A stretch of DNA of 20,070 bases from Clostridiales bacterium (GTDB taxonomy: Bacteria; Bacillota; Clostridia; Christensenellales; Aristaeellaceae), in NCBI GenBank assembly GCA_019409045.1, contig DXVG01000006.1, forward strand, positions 1 through 20,070, written 5' to 3'. Positions 6,656-15,383 of this stretch are shown in pieces (the first letter of the stretch is position 1; each line of letters opens with the position of its first letter). The notes under the pieces were generated by a model. That model saw only the letters and a list, made by a program, of their open reading frames with translations, made no database searches and was not told where the DNA came from. Position numbers and translations under genes: made by a program.

Positions 6656-7942
6656 ATGCGCAAGTTTCTATGCCTTGTCCTGCTGTGCCCGCTTCTGGCG
6701 GCACTGTGCGGCTGTTCCTCCAGCCCGACGGCGGCGCCGGAGCAGGGCGCCGCGAGCCGACCCGTACTGCGCGTGGTCCACTATCTGGACCCGGACGGGC
6801 AGGAACCCTACGACCTGTATATGTACGAGCTGTTTCGGCGCTACACGCAGCAGACCGGCGTGGAGGTGGAGGTCGTTACGCGACCCTGGGACCAGCTCGA
6901 TGAGACGCTGGTTTTGAGCAGCCAGTCGCGAGAGCCGCTGGGGGACCTGTTCATACTCTCCCTGCAAAAGCTCGAATACATGGTCAACAGCAACGCCCTG
7001 CTGCCGCTGGACGAGTACCTGGACGCCTCCTTCGAGCGCGAGGAGTTTCTAACGCTGGCGCTCGACGCGGGCACGTCCGCCTTCGACGGGCGCGTGTATC
7101 TGATGGCGCAGTCGCTGCACACGCGCGGGCTGTGGTACAACCGGCAGTACGTCGATCAGCCGCCTGAGACGTTTGCAGAGGTGGAGGCGCTCTCCAAGGA
7201 GATCATGGAGCAGCACGAGGGCGTGTACGGCGTGGGCTTCTGGGGCGGGAGCCACTACGGCGCCATTGAGGGGACGCTGTGCATGCTGACCTGGGCGAAC
7301 GGCGGACAGCTCAGCGAGGCGGACGGGCGCGCCGCCTGGAGCACGCAGGCCGTGGCCGACGGCATCCGCATGATGCACGATTGGGTGCGGCAGGACGGCA
7401 TCGCGCCGGAGATCTGCCTGACCACGGCGGATGCGACCGACGTGCAGGAGATGTTCTACAACGGCGAGCTGGCGATGATCTTTGACGGCTCCTTTGCCTA
7501 TTCGCGCAACGAGTTCAGCTTTTCAGACGCCGAGAAGTTCGGCTTCGCCCCCATGCCCGGCGTGGACGGGCCGAGTGAAAACTTCTCCAACGGCTGGGGC
7601 TGGGGCATTCCCGTCAATTCGCAGCAGCCGGAGCTGGCGTGGGATTTTATCGCGTGGTTCCAGGCCAAGGGCGTGCAGATGGAGCACGCCATGACCGAGG
7701 GAGCGCTGCCCACGCGCGTGGACGCGCTGGAGGACCCGGCGCTCGCGCAGCACGGCTATATGCCGTCGTTTATCCCCAACCTACTCGAGTACGGCCGACC
7801 GATGGACACGTTCGTCTATTACAGCGAGGCCATGGACGCGCTCACCGCCGTGTCCAACGGCTTCTGCCTGGAGCCGGACATCGACCTTGAGGCCGCGCTG
7901 GAGGAGGCGCAGGCGCTGTTCAACCAGAAATACTACTCGTAA
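6656..7942 (+). CDS. Lipoprotein sugar-binding protein of a CUT1 ABC importer (family 1)
   Basis: A 428-residue extracellular solute-binding protein. It has a lipoprotein signal peptide with lipobox L17-C18-G19-C20, so C20 is the predicted lipidated residue, followed by a Ser/Pro/Ala linker. The mature part has the family-1 layout: strand-rich N-lobe (VLRVVHYLDPDG), a ligand-side region (YLMAQSLHTRGLWYNRQYVDQPPETFAEVEAL), and the FGFAPMPG...NGWGWGIPVNS segment near residues 300-322 typical of oligosaccharide-binding proteins. It opens the operon, 29 bases after the predicted start site. The ribosome site is weak (GGGGGAAA about 10-14 bases upstream). A second, unrelated-looking sugar-binding protein follows at 9102. 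I infer a carbohydrate ligand, plausibly an alpha-mannoside because the operon ends with GH38. Confidence 0.9.
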   Translation: MRKFLCLVLLCPLLAALCGCSSSPTAAPEQGAASRPVLRVVHYLDPDGQEPYDLYMYELFRRYTQQTGVEVEVVTRPWDQLDETLVLSSQSREPLGDLFILSLQKLEYMVNSNALLPLDEYLDASFEREEFLTLALDAGTSAFDGRVYLMAQSLHTRGLWYNRQYVDQPPETFAEVEALSKEIMEQHEGVYGVGFWGGSHYGAIEGTLCMLTWANGGQLSEADGRAAWSTQAVADGIRMMHDWVRQDGIAPEICLTTADATDVQEMFYNGELAMIFDGSFAYSRNEFSFSDAEKFGFAPMPGVDGPSENFSNGWGWGIPVNSQQPELAWDFIAWFQAKGVQMEHAMTEGALPTRVDALEDPALAQHGYMPSFIPNLLEYGRPMDTFVYYSEAMDALTAVSNGFCLEPDIDLEAALEEAQALFNQKYYS

Positions 7943-7964
7943 TCGACGTGCGAACGGACTCTCC

Positions 7965-7988
7965 GCCCGCCGGGACGCGCCCGCGGGC
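7965..7988 (+). other. Intercistronic hairpin
   Basis: GCCCGC (7965-7970) pairs with GCGGGC (7983-7988), with extra GGG/CCC pairing inside. It lies in the 81-base gap between the lipoprotein gene and the URO-D-type gene and has no T-run. It may slow 3' decay of the first message. Confidence 0.4.
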
Positions 7989-8023
7989 AAGGCGATACAA
8001 CTATGCATATGGAGGTCGGCACC

Positions 8024-9043
8024 ATGACCAATCGTGAACGCTTCCAAAATATCATTGCGCGCAAGAGCGACCACTGCGGATTCTGGCACGGAAACCCCAA
8101 CCCCGCGAGCGTCAACTATCTGTTCGGCTCCTTTGACGTCAAGGACGACTTCGAGCTCGGCCTGAAGCTGGGCGACACCTGCCGCTGGATCATGCCCTCC
8201 GAGAACGGCATGTGGCAGCACCCGGAGGGCAAGCCCATGTTCGACGTCCTGGGTGGGCAGGAGCGCCACAGCCTGGGGCAGGACGGCGTGTTCGCCGACT
8301 GCGAGGACATACGCGAGGTGGAGGCGTTCGACTGGCCGGACGAAAAGTATGTGGATTTCACCGAGACCATCGCGCAGATCGACCGCACCATCGCCGCGGA
8401 CCAGGCCGTGCTGTCGGGAACGTGGAGCTGCTTTTTCCACGACGTGTGCGATTTCTTCGGCATGGAGAACTACTTCGTAAAGATGTACACCGACCCCGGC
8501 GTGGTCGAGGCCGTGACGGAGCATGTGGTGGACTTCTACCTGCGCATCAACGAGCGGCTGTTCTCCATGGCGGCCGACAAGATCGACATGTTCTTCTTCG
8601 GCAACGATTTCGGCAGCCAGCTCGACCTGCTGATCTCGCCGGAGTGCTTCAACCGCTTCGTCATGCCCGCCTTCGTCAAGTTCACCGAGCAGGCGCACCG
8701 CCACGGCATGAAGGTGCTGCTGCACTCCTGCGGCTCGATCGACCGCGTGATCCCGCAATTGATCGACGCGGGCGTGGACGCGCTGCATCCCATACAGGCC
8801 AAGGCCGCGCATATGGACGCGGTGAGCCTGTCCAAAAAGTACAACGGCAAGATCGTCTTTGTCGGCGGCGTGGACACGCAGGAGCTGCTGCCCTTTGGAA
8901 CGCCCCAGCAGGTGCGCGACGAGGTGCGCCGCCTGCGCGATCTGTTCGGGCCGAACTATGTCGTCTCCCCGAGCCACGAATCCATCCTGCCGGGCGTATC
9001 GCACGACAACATACTCGCCATGGCCGAGGCCGCGGCGGAGTGA
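8024..9043 (+). CDS. URO-D superfamily protein in the sugar operon
   Basis: A 339-residue URO-D-fold protein. It carries VLLHSCGSIDRV at about 231-242 with the H-x-C metal pair (H234, C236). The C-terminal signature (NYVVSPSHESILPGVSHDNILAMAEA) is typical of the MtaA/URO-D branch, but with His318 where many relatives have Cys. The arginine motif of true uroporphyrinogen decarboxylase near the N-terminus is absent; instead there is GFWHGNPNP. I chose ATG 8024 because GGAGGT (8011-8016) lies 7 bases upstream; ATG 8003 and 8009 lie ahead of or beside that site. It sits between two sugar-binding protein genes and so is probably co-transcribed with them. Its reaction is unknown. A role in sugar or aglycone chemistry is inference from context only. 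Confidence 0.85.
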   Translation: MTNRERFQNIIARKSDHCGFWHGNPNPASVNYLFGSFDVKDDFELGLKLGDTCRWIMPSENGMWQHPEGKPMFDVLGGQERHSLGQDGVFADCEDIREVEAFDWPDEKYVDFTETIAQIDRTIAADQAVLSGTWSCFFHDVCDFFGMENYFVKMYTDPGVVEAVTEHVVDFYLRINERLFSMAADKIDMFFFGNDFGSQLDLLISPECFNRFVMPAFVKFTEQAHRHGMKVLLHSCGSIDRVIPQLIDAGVDALHPIQAKAAHMDAVSLSKKYNGKIVFVGGVDTQELLPFGTPQQVRDEVRRLRDLFGPNYVVSPSHESILPGVSHDNILAMAEAAAE

Positions 9044-9101
9044 CACCGTACACAGGCCGCCCGTGGGCAGGCTTGAAAATACTCTAACAGGAGGGACCCC
9101 C

Positions 9102-10322
9102 ATGAAGAAAGCACTGTTACTCTTCCTTGCCGTCCTGATGCTGCTGACCTCGGTGCCGGCGCTGGCGAGCGTCGAATTCTGGAACGACAAGCTGACCACC
9201 ATCGACCCCACGTTCGTGGAAAACCTCACCAACGCGCTGAGCGAGAGCTCCGGCCTGGATGTCGAGATCGTATCCTATCCCGATGTTGCGGCGTATCAGA
9301 CCGCCATGCAGCAGTCCATCAGCGACTCGACCGCCCCGGCCATGTTCACCTGGTGGAACGGCGATCAGCTTGAGACGCTGATCAAGAACGACCTGCTGGT
9401 CGATCTGACCGACGAGTGGGAGAATTACTACGTCGATCTGGGCGTGTCGCCGGACGTTGCGGATTCCCTGTCCTACGAAGGAAGGGTCTATGCCGCGCCC
9501 TACGCCGTGCTGAACAACTCCGTGATCTACAACAAGCGCGCCTTTGAGACGGCGGGGTGCGAGGTGCCCACCACCTTCGACGAGTTCCTGGACGTCTGCC
9601 AGAAGCTGGTTGACGCGGGCATCACGCCCATCGCGCTCAAGAACGACTCCTGGGCCGGCTTCATCTGGTTCCAGCAGCTGCTCGCCGTGCACGATGTGGA
9701 GCTGTACTTCGGCATCTGCGACGGCTCCATCCCCTACACCGATGAGCGCATCGTCGAGGTCATGAACGTGTGGCGCGATATGTTCGACAAGGGCTACTTC
9801 GCCGCTCCGGTGCAGTCCCTGGACACCGCCAAGGCGTTCGCCCGCGATGAGGTCGCCATGGTGCTCGAGCCGACGATCTACATCCCGCCGCTGGTCAACG
9901 AGTACGGCATGGTCTCCGGCGAGGACTTTGACGTGATGGTCGTTCCCTCCCTCACGGGCGAGAACAACGTGGTCTTCTTCGAGGTCTCCCCGCTGGCCAT
10001 TCCCAAGGCGACCGCGGACGTAGAGGCCGCCAAGCAGCTCGTGCGCGCCTTCCTGGACACCGAGGCGCAGACCATCATGGCCAACGACGTGGGCATGCCT
10101 GCCTCCACCTCCGGCGAGATCAACGACGTGGCGACGCAGCACATGAACGATCTGGGCAACGACGAGAACGTGCAGCTCGTGCTGCGCTACTATGAGAGCA
10201 CGCCCGCCGAGCTGCGCGACTTCGCGCTCGACGAGCTGGCCAAGTTCATCTACTCCGGCGCGCCCGTGGACGAGGTGCTCACCGCGATTCAGGGCAAGGC
10301 CGACGAAGTCTTTGCCGAGTGA
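9102..10322 (+). CDS. Secreted sugar-binding protein of a CUT1 ABC importer
   Basis: A 406-residue extracellular solute-binding protein. Residues 1-22 form a classical signal peptide (MKK, hydrophobic core, PALA cleavage site) with no lipobox cysteine, so it is secreted free or held otherwise. The mature chain has the family-1 pattern: FWNDKLTTIDPTF, TWWNGDQLETLIKN, YAAPYAVLNNSVIYNKRAFE, ITPIALKNDSWAGFIWFQQLL. Several tryptophans are suitable for stacking on sugar rings. The start is ATG 9102, with AGGAGG 7 bases upstream; the frame is open further upstream into the URO-D gene, but that is chance. It is followed by two hairpins before the permease genes, a usual arrangement for keeping binding-protein mRNA more abundant. 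It probably delivers ligand to the permeases at 10421-12145. Confidence 0.92.
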   Translation: MKKALLLFLAVLMLLTSVPALASVEFWNDKLTTIDPTFVENLTNALSESSGLDVEIVSYPDVAAYQTAMQQSISDSTAPAMFTWWNGDQLETLIKNDLLVDLTDEWENYYVDLGVSPDVADSLSYEGRVYAAPYAVLNNSVIYNKRAFETAGCEVPTTFDEFLDVCQKLVDAGITPIALKNDSWAGFIWFQQLLAVHDVELYFGICDGSIPYTDERIVEVMNVWRDMFDKGYFAAPVQSLDTAKAFARDEVAMVLEPTIYIPPLVNEYGMVSGEDFDVMVVPSLTGENNVVFFEVSPLAIPKATADVEAAKQLVRAFLDTEAQTIMANDVGMPASTSGEINDVATQHMNDLGNDENVQLVLRYYESTPAELRDFALDELAKFIYSGAPVDEVLTAIQGKADEVFAE

Positions 10323-10336
10323 CCCCCGTTGGCGCT

Positions 10337-10389
10337 GCGCCGGACCGCTCCGGCGCGGCGCCTTTCCCCGAGCGGTCCGCCGCTCGGGG
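10337..10389 (+). promoter_or_regulatory. Tandem intercistronic hairpins between binding protein and permease
   Basis: Hairpin 1 is GCGCCGGA/TCCGGCGC (10337-10344 with 10349-10356). Hairpin 2 is a perfect 10-bp stem CCCCGAGCGG/CCGCTCGGGG (10366-10375 with 10380-10389). Both have 4-base loops and neither is followed by a T-run. A third pairing, 10341-10350 with 10370-10379 (10 bp, perfect), is mutually exclusive with both. The likely role is mRNA stabilisation or partial attenuation that sets the binding-protein to permease ratio. Confidence 0.65.
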
Positions 10390-10420
10390 CATCATCAAAG
10401 TCAAAGGATGTGTTTCATCA

Positions 10421-11308
10421 ATGATGAAAGGAGCGTCTGCCTACAGCCGCCAAAGAAACTGGACCAATTACCTGTACCTGGCGCCCGCCGTCCTGCTGAT
10501 CGGCATTTTTTTCGTTACCTCGATTTTCTATACGGGCTGGCTGAGCTTCTATGAATCGGATGGCTTCTCCCCGCCCGTGTTCGTCGGCTTTGAAAACTAT
10601 ATTGACCTGTTTCATGACGCGAATTTTGCAACGTCTCTGGGCAACACCATGATCTGGGTGGTCTGCTCGCTGGTGATCTCCTTTGCGATCCCGCTGCTTC
10701 TCGCGGTGCTCATCACCAAGACCAACCATGTGACGCTGTTTAAGAATATCTTCTATTTCCCCAATGTGCTCTCCGCCACCATCGCGGGCATCATCATACG
10801 CTCCATGCTCTCGATCTACGGCCTTCCGCAGCTTTTTGGCATGCTCGGTTTGGAGAGCTGGGTGAGCGACTGGCTCGCCATACCCCGGCTGAACACGTTT
10901 ATCATGATTTTCAGCAGCATCTGGCAGGGCATCGGAATGAACCTTCTGCTGTTCATCGTGGGCCTCAACAGCATGGACGCATCCCCGCTGGAGGCGGCCA
11001 CGATCGACGGCGCGGGCACGTTCAGGCTGTACACGCGCATCGTGTTCCCGATGCTCAAGCCTACCTCCACGGTGGTGCTGCTGATGTCTCTGGTCAACAG
11101 CTTCAAGGTCTTTGACTCCATCTGGGTCATGACCAAGGGCGGGCCCTATCGCTCCAGTGAAACGCTCGCGCTGACGATGTATCAGGAGACTTTCATCCGC
11201 AACAACCTCGGCCTGGGCGCGGCGGTGGCGATCGTGCTGACGATCATCATCATGTTCGTCTCTTACTTCAACATCCGCAACACGTTCCGCTCGGAAAGAA
11301 ATCGATAA
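10421..11308 (+). CDS. CUT1 sugar ABC permease, MalF/UgpA-like
   Basis: A 295-residue inner-membrane permease with about six hydrophobic segments: APAVLLIGIFFVTSIFY (21-37), TMIWVVCSLVISFAIPLLLAVLI (76-98), the region near 110-128, IMIFSSIWQGIGMNLLLFIVG (161-181), VVLLMSLVNSFKVFDSIWVM (218-237) and VAIVLTIIIMFVSYF (269-283). The cytoplasmic EAA loop is EAATIDGAGTFRLYTRIVFP from E191. I chose ATG 10421; AAAGGA lies 12 bases upstream, and the next ATG (10424) is equally possible. The open frame from GTG 10319 overlaps the preceding stop and runs through the hairpins, so I rejected it. It pairs with the permease that follows. No ATPase gene is present, so a shared MsmX-type ATPase elsewhere is inferred. 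Confidence 0.93.
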   Translation: MMKGASAYSRQRNWTNYLYLAPAVLLIGIFFVTSIFYTGWLSFYESDGFSPPVFVGFENYIDLFHDANFATSLGNTMIWVVCSLVISFAIPLLLAVLITKTNHVTLFKNIFYFPNVLSATIAGIIIRSMLSIYGLPQLFGMLGLESWVSDWLAIPRLNTFIMIFSSIWQGIGMNLLLFIVGLNSMDASPLEAATIDGAGTFRLYTRIVFPMLKPTSTVVLLMSLVNSFKVFDSIWVMTKGGPYRSSETLALTMYQETFIRNNLGLGAAVAIVLTIIIMFVSYFNIRNTFRSERNR

Positions 11309-11323
11309 GCGAGGGAAGGCACG

Positions 11324-12145
11324 ATGAAAAAAGCAACGGGTTGGCGCAAGGTCGTCATCAATGCAACCCTGTCCATACTGGCGCTGCTGTGGGTGTTCCC
11401 GCTGGTATTCATGCTCTACAACAGCTTCAAGGGACAGGCGGAATACAACCTCGGTTACTTCTGGGACTTTCCCCAGGGCAATGAGCTTGTAAACAATCTC
11501 GAGTACATACAAAGCAGCGCGGGCGTGTTCGACGGCATGCTCAGCAGCCTGATCTACTCGCTGTGCGGCACGGTCTTTGCCGTGGCGTTCGCCCTGCTGG
11601 CCGCCTACGCGCTGGTGTATCTGAAGATACGGCGCAGGATGTTCTGGTTTTTGTTCATCTACAGCGGCACCATCTTTCCCTTCCAGGTCTATCTGATCCC
11701 GATTTACAAGGGCTATTCCGCCCTGGGGTTTTACAACACGCGCTTTGGCATGATACTGTTTTACTCGGCCATCTGTATACCCTTTGCCATGTTCGTGTTC
11801 AGAAACTTCTTCCTCGGCATCTCCAGCGAGGTGTGCGAGGCGGCGCGCGTGGACGGCGCGAGCAACTTCGGCGTGCTGCGGCGCATCATACTTCCCATGT
11901 CCGCCGCGCCGCTGTCGGTGGTGTTCATCACGCAGTTCTCCTGGTGCTGGAACGACCTGCTGTTCGGCCTGACCTTTACCAAATCCCCGGACACGCGGCC
12001 GATCATGGCGTCGCTTTCGCTGATGGGCACCAAGCATGTGCCCGCGCTGCTGCTGGCCTGCCTGGTCGCCTCCATTCCCACCATGGTGCTGTTCTTCTTC
12101 CTGCATAAGAAGATGGAGCTGGGGCTGGTATATACTGACAAATAA
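11324..12145 (+). CDS. CUT1 sugar ABC permease, MalG/UgpE-like
   Basis: A 273-residue permease of the second CUT1 type. It has an N-terminal helix (LSILALLWVFPLVFMLYNSF), a long external loop, and then helices near 71-98, 107-125, 140-162, 190-210 and 238-260. The EAA loop is EAARVDGASNFGVLRRIILP from E172, the contact site for the ATPase. It starts 15 bases after the partner permease stops, with GAGGGAAGG a few bases before the ATG. It forms the heterodimeric channel with the preceding gene product. The next gene is the GH38 glycosidase, starting 9 bases beyond its stop. Confidence 0.93.
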   Translation: MKKATGWRKVVINATLSILALLWVFPLVFMLYNSFKGQAEYNLGYFWDFPQGNELVNNLEYIQSSAGVFDGMLSSLIYSLCGTVFAVAFALLAAYALVYLKIRRRMFWFLFIYSGTIFPFQVYLIPIYKGYSALGFYNTRFGMILFYSAICIPFAMFVFRNFFLGISSEVCEAARVDGASNFGVLRRIILPMSAAPLSVVFITQFSWCWNDLLFGLTFTKSPDTRPIMASLSLMGTKHVPALLLACLVASIPTMVLFFFLHKKMELGLVYTDK

Positions 12146-12154
12146 AAGGAGAGA

Positions 12155-15100
12155 ATGCGCTGTATGTTTACTGTCAAGGACATGTTTTCCCCGGTGGAGA
12201 GGATCGAGGCGCGCGCAAGAGAGCTGGAGGCGTATCGCTTTGTCGACATGGTCTGCATCGCGCCCCTCGCCGCCATGGAGGGCGCGCTGGGCGTGGATGA
12301 GGTCTATCGCGGCATGCCCGAGGTCGTGCAGGGCGGCGAGGTGAACATAGGGGACGAGTTCGTCGGGCGCGACCGCTACCTGTGGGTGCGCAAGACGGTC
12401 GACCTGCCGCCGCGCCGGGAGGGCTGCGAGGTCTACGGCGTGTTCGACTTCGGAGAGACCGGCGGCGGGCACAACAGCGGCTTTGAGTCCCTGCTGTATG
12501 TGGACGGCAAGCCCTGGCAGGGCGTAGACACCTACCACGGCGACGTAAACTTCGACAGCCTGGCGGGCAGCACGGCCACGCTGACGTTCATGCTCTGGAC
12601 CGGCCTGGAGGGCGGGGGACCGAAGCGCACCTTCCGCCACCGCATCCGCCGGGCGGAGATCGGCTATCTGCACGCGGATACCGACGAGCTGTACTACCTT
12701 TTGAAGGCCATCTTCAAGACGCTCAAGCTGCTGGAGGAGACGGACCCCGACCGCTTTGCGCTCATTCGCGCCGCGGAGCGCGCGCTGGCGATCCTGGACT
12801 GGGACCGCGACCGCTTCTATGAAACCGTCGGCCCGGCGCTGGCCGCGCTCAAGGCGGAGATCGAAGCGATGGACAAGCGCCTGCCCGTCACCGTGAACGT
12901 GGTCGGCCACACGCATATAGACGTTGCGTGGCTGTGGCGGCTCAAGCACACGCGCGAGAAGGCCATGCGCTCCTTTGCCACGGTCCTTCGGCTCATGGAG
13001 GAGTTTGACGAGTACGTCTTTTTGCAGACGCAGCCGCAGCTCTACAAGTACATGCGCAGCGACTGCCCAGAGCTCTACGAAAAGATACGGCAGCGCGTGG
13101 CCGAGGGCCGCTGGGAAACCGACGGCGGTATGTGGCTCGAGGCCGACTGCAACATCTCCTCCGGCGAGGCGCTGGTGCGCCAGTTCCTGTACGGCATGCG
13201 CTTTTTCCTTCAGGAGTTCGGACGCCGGTGCGAGTACCTGTGGCTCCCCGACGTGTTCGGCTACAGCTGGGCGCTGCCGCAGATACTGCGAGGGGTCGGC
13301 ATTTCGACGTTCATGACCACGAAGATCAGCTGGAATCAGTTCAACACCATGCCCAACGACCTGTTTACATGGCGCGGCATGGACGGCAGCGAGGTCATGA
13401 CCTACTTCATCGACACGCCCGAGGTGGGCCGCGAGCCGGACGACCGCTTCTCCACCTACAACGGCATGATCAGCCCCCGCAGCGTCCTGGGGAGCTGGCG
13501 CAAGTTCCGCGGCAAGAACCTCTCAAATGAGACTTTGGTCTCTTATGGCTTTGGCGACGGCGGCGGCGGCGTGAACCGCAACATGCTCAAGATGCGCCGG
13601 GCGATGGACGCGCTTCCCGGCCTGCCGCGCGTCAAGACCGCGCGCGCGGGGGATTTCTTCCGGCGGATGCACGCCTGCATTGAAAACACCGACCAGTATG
13701 TGCCCGTGTGGGATGGCGAGCTGTACCTGGAGTACCATCGGGGAACGTATACCTCCCAGGCGTGGAACAAGAAGATGAACCGCCGGCTGGAGTTCGCGCT
13801 CGCGGAGTGCGAATGGCTCAGCGAAATGGCCTCGCTCGCGGGCGGCGAGTACGATCGCGCTGCGCTTTCCGATGCGTGGGAGACGGTCTTGCGCAACCAG
13901 TTCCACGACATCATTCCCGGCTCCTCCATCCACGAGGTGTATCAGGACTGCCACGTCGAATACGGCGCCGCCGCGGACGCGCTCAGGCGCGTGGCCGCGG
14001 ATGCGCTGGGCACGCTGACCTCGCCGGAAGCGGACGCGTATACGCTCTGGCACTTCGGCAGCTTCCCGCGCCGGGACGCGGTGCTGATCGCGCAGACGCG
14101 CGAGGGCTCGTTCCAGGACGCTCAGGGCGCGCCCCTGCACTCGCAGCGCACGCCGGAGGGCTACTGGGTGGAGGTTGAACTCCAGCCGCTGAGCGCCACC
14201 ACGATCCGCTTTGTGCAGGCGCCCGAGGCGCGGGACTGCCCCTTCGAGGTGGACATGGACGCGCGCGTCATCCGCACGCCGCATTACACGGTCGCCTGGA
14301 ATGAAAACGGCGATTTTGTGCGGCTGTTCGATGCGGACAACAACCGCGAGGTGCTTCCCGCCGGGGCGCGCGCCAACGTGCTCGAGGTGTACGAGGACAA
14401 GCCGCTCAACTTCGACAACTGGGACATCGACCTGTTCCACCTGCTCAAGCACGAGGAAGTCTCCCTGCATGGCGCGCCGGAGCTGATCGAGTGCGGCGCG
14501 GTGCGCGCGGTGATCCGCTTTGAATACGCCTACCGCAGCTCCTCCTTCCGGCAGGACGTGGTGTTCTACGCCGACAGCCGCAGGATAGACTTCGTGACCG
14601 AGGCGGACTGGCACGAGGACCATCGGCTGCTCAAGGCCGCGTTCCCCGTGGACCTGCGCGCGACCAAGGCCACCTACGACATACAGTTCGGCCATGTGGA
14701 GCGGCCTACGCACTTTAACACAAGCTGGGACTACGCGCGCTTCGAGGTCGTGGCGCACAAGTGGGCGGACGTGTCCGAGGAGGACTACGGCGTGAGCCTG
14801 CTCAACGATTGCAAGTACGGCCACAGCGTTCTGAACAATGTGATGCGCATCACGCTGCTCAAGAGCGGCAAGTATCCGGACACCGAGGCGGACATGGGCA
14901 GGCATGCATTTACCTATGCGCTCCTGCCGCACGCGGGCCGCGTCGCCGCGGGCGATACCATCGAGGAATCCGTTAAGCTGAACCTGCCCGTGCGCGTCGC
15001 GCCCGGCGCCGCCGCCGCGATGCCATCCGCGTTCACTTGCGCCTCGCGCAGCGTCATGTTCGACGCCGTCAAGAAGGCGGAGGACGACGACGCGCTGATC

Positions 15101-15283
15101 GTGCGCGTACACGAGTGCCGTGGCGCGCGCGCGGAGGCCGAGCTCGTGCCCGGCTTTGCGATGAAGGCATACGCGCCCTGCAACCTGCTGGAGGAGACCT
15201 CCTCCGAGCCCGTGCAGGCCGGCTCCATCCGCACGACGCTGCGCCCCTTTGAGATACAGACATTCAAGGTCTGGGTCGGATAA
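12155..15283 (+). CDS. GH38 alpha-mannosidase, cytosolic
   Basis: About 1042 residues, the usual size of long bacterial GH38 enzymes, with no signal peptide, so it acts on imported substrate in the cytosol. An N-terminal beta domain (about 1-240) precedes the catalytic domain. Zinc ligands are H254 and D256 in VGHTHIDVAWLW. The catalytic nucleophile (also a zinc contact in the family) is D366 in WLPDVFGYSWALPQ, and the third zinc-side histidine is H584 in QFHDIIPGSS. Family blocks FGDGGGG and LEYHRGTYTSQAWNKK are present, followed by C-terminal beta domains. All key residues are intact. The start is uncertain: AGGAG at 12147-12151 is 3 bases from ATG 12155 and 12 bases from ATG 12164, and the latter may be the real start. 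It hydrolyses terminal alpha-mannosides; linkage preference cannot be read here. Last gene of the operon. Confidence 0.95.
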   Translation: MRCMFTVKDMFSPVERIEARARELEAYRFVDMVCIAPLAAMEGALGVDEVYRGMPEVVQGGEVNIGDEFVGRDRYLWVRKTVDLPPRREGCEVYGVFDFGETGGGHNSGFESLLYVDGKPWQGVDTYHGDVNFDSLAGSTATLTFMLWTGLEGGGPKRTFRHRIRRAEIGYLHADTDELYYLLKAIFKTLKLLEETDPDRFALIRAAERALAILDWDRDRFYETVGPALAALKAEIEAMDKRLPVTVNVVGHTHIDVAWLWRLKHTREKAMRSFATVLRLMEEFDEYVFLQTQPQLYKYMRSDCPELYEKIRQRVAEGRWETDGGMWLEADCNISSGEALVRQFLYGMRFFLQEFGRRCEYLWLPDVFGYSWALPQILRGVGISTFMTTKISWNQFNTMPNDLFTWRGMDGSEVMTYFIDTPEVGREPDDRFSTYNGMISPRSVLGSWRKFRGKNLSNETLVSYGFGDGGGGVNRNMLKMRRAMDALPGLPRVKTARAGDFFRRMHACIENTDQYVPVWDGELYLEYHRGTYTSQAWNKKMNRRLEFALAECEWLSEMASLAGGEYDRAALSDAWETVLRNQFHDIIPGSSIHEVYQDCHVEYGAAADALRRVAADALGTLTSPEADAYTLWHFGSFPRRDAVLIAQTREGSFQDAQGAPLHSQRTPEGYWVEVELQPLSATTIRFVQAPEARDCPFEVDMDARVIRTPHYTVAWNENGDFVRLFDADNNREVLPAGARANVLEVYEDKPLNFDNWDIDLFHLLKHEEVSLHGAPELIECGAVRAVIRFEYAYRSSSFRQDVVFYADSRRIDFVTEADWHEDHRLLKAAFPVDLRATKATYDIQFGHVERPTHFNTSWDYARFEVVAHKWADVSEEDYGVSLLNDCKYGHSVLNNVMRITLLKSGKYPDTEADMGRHAFTYALLPHAGRVAAGDTIEESVKLNLPVRVAPGAAAAMPSAFTCASRSVMFDAVKKAEDDDALIVRVHECRGARAEAELVPGFAMKAYAPCNLLEETSSEPVQAGSIRTTLRPFEIQTFKVWVG

Positions 15284-15303
15284 GTCCCACTGCCACAGCG
15301 CAG

Positions 15304-15347
15304 AAAACCTCCGCGGCACGGCGCGACGCCATGTGCCCGGAGGTTTT
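15304..15347 (+). terminator. Strong intrinsic terminator after GH38 (bidirectional-capable)
   Basis: AAAACCTCCG (15304-15313) pairs with CGGAGGTTTT (15338-15347). Inside, GGCAC/GTGCC and GGCG/CGCC extend the stem. A TTTTGTTTT run spans 15344-15352. It begins 20 bases after the GH38 stop. The leading AAAA gives a short T-run on the minus strand too. Confidence 0.85.
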
Positions 15348-15383
15348 GTTTTGCGCCCAGAGCGTCGATAAAGCCCCCAAACG

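Noticed and set aside
7781..9232. 483-residue minus-strand frame opposite the URO-D and binding-protein genes
   Set aside because: Antisense shadow. The plus-strand frames have ribosome sites and family motifs.
10418..12949. 843-residue minus-strand open frame across the permeases and GH38 start
   Set aside because: Antisense shadow with repetitive His/Arg/Gln/Asp composition. The plus-strand frames carry clear permease and GH38 motifs.
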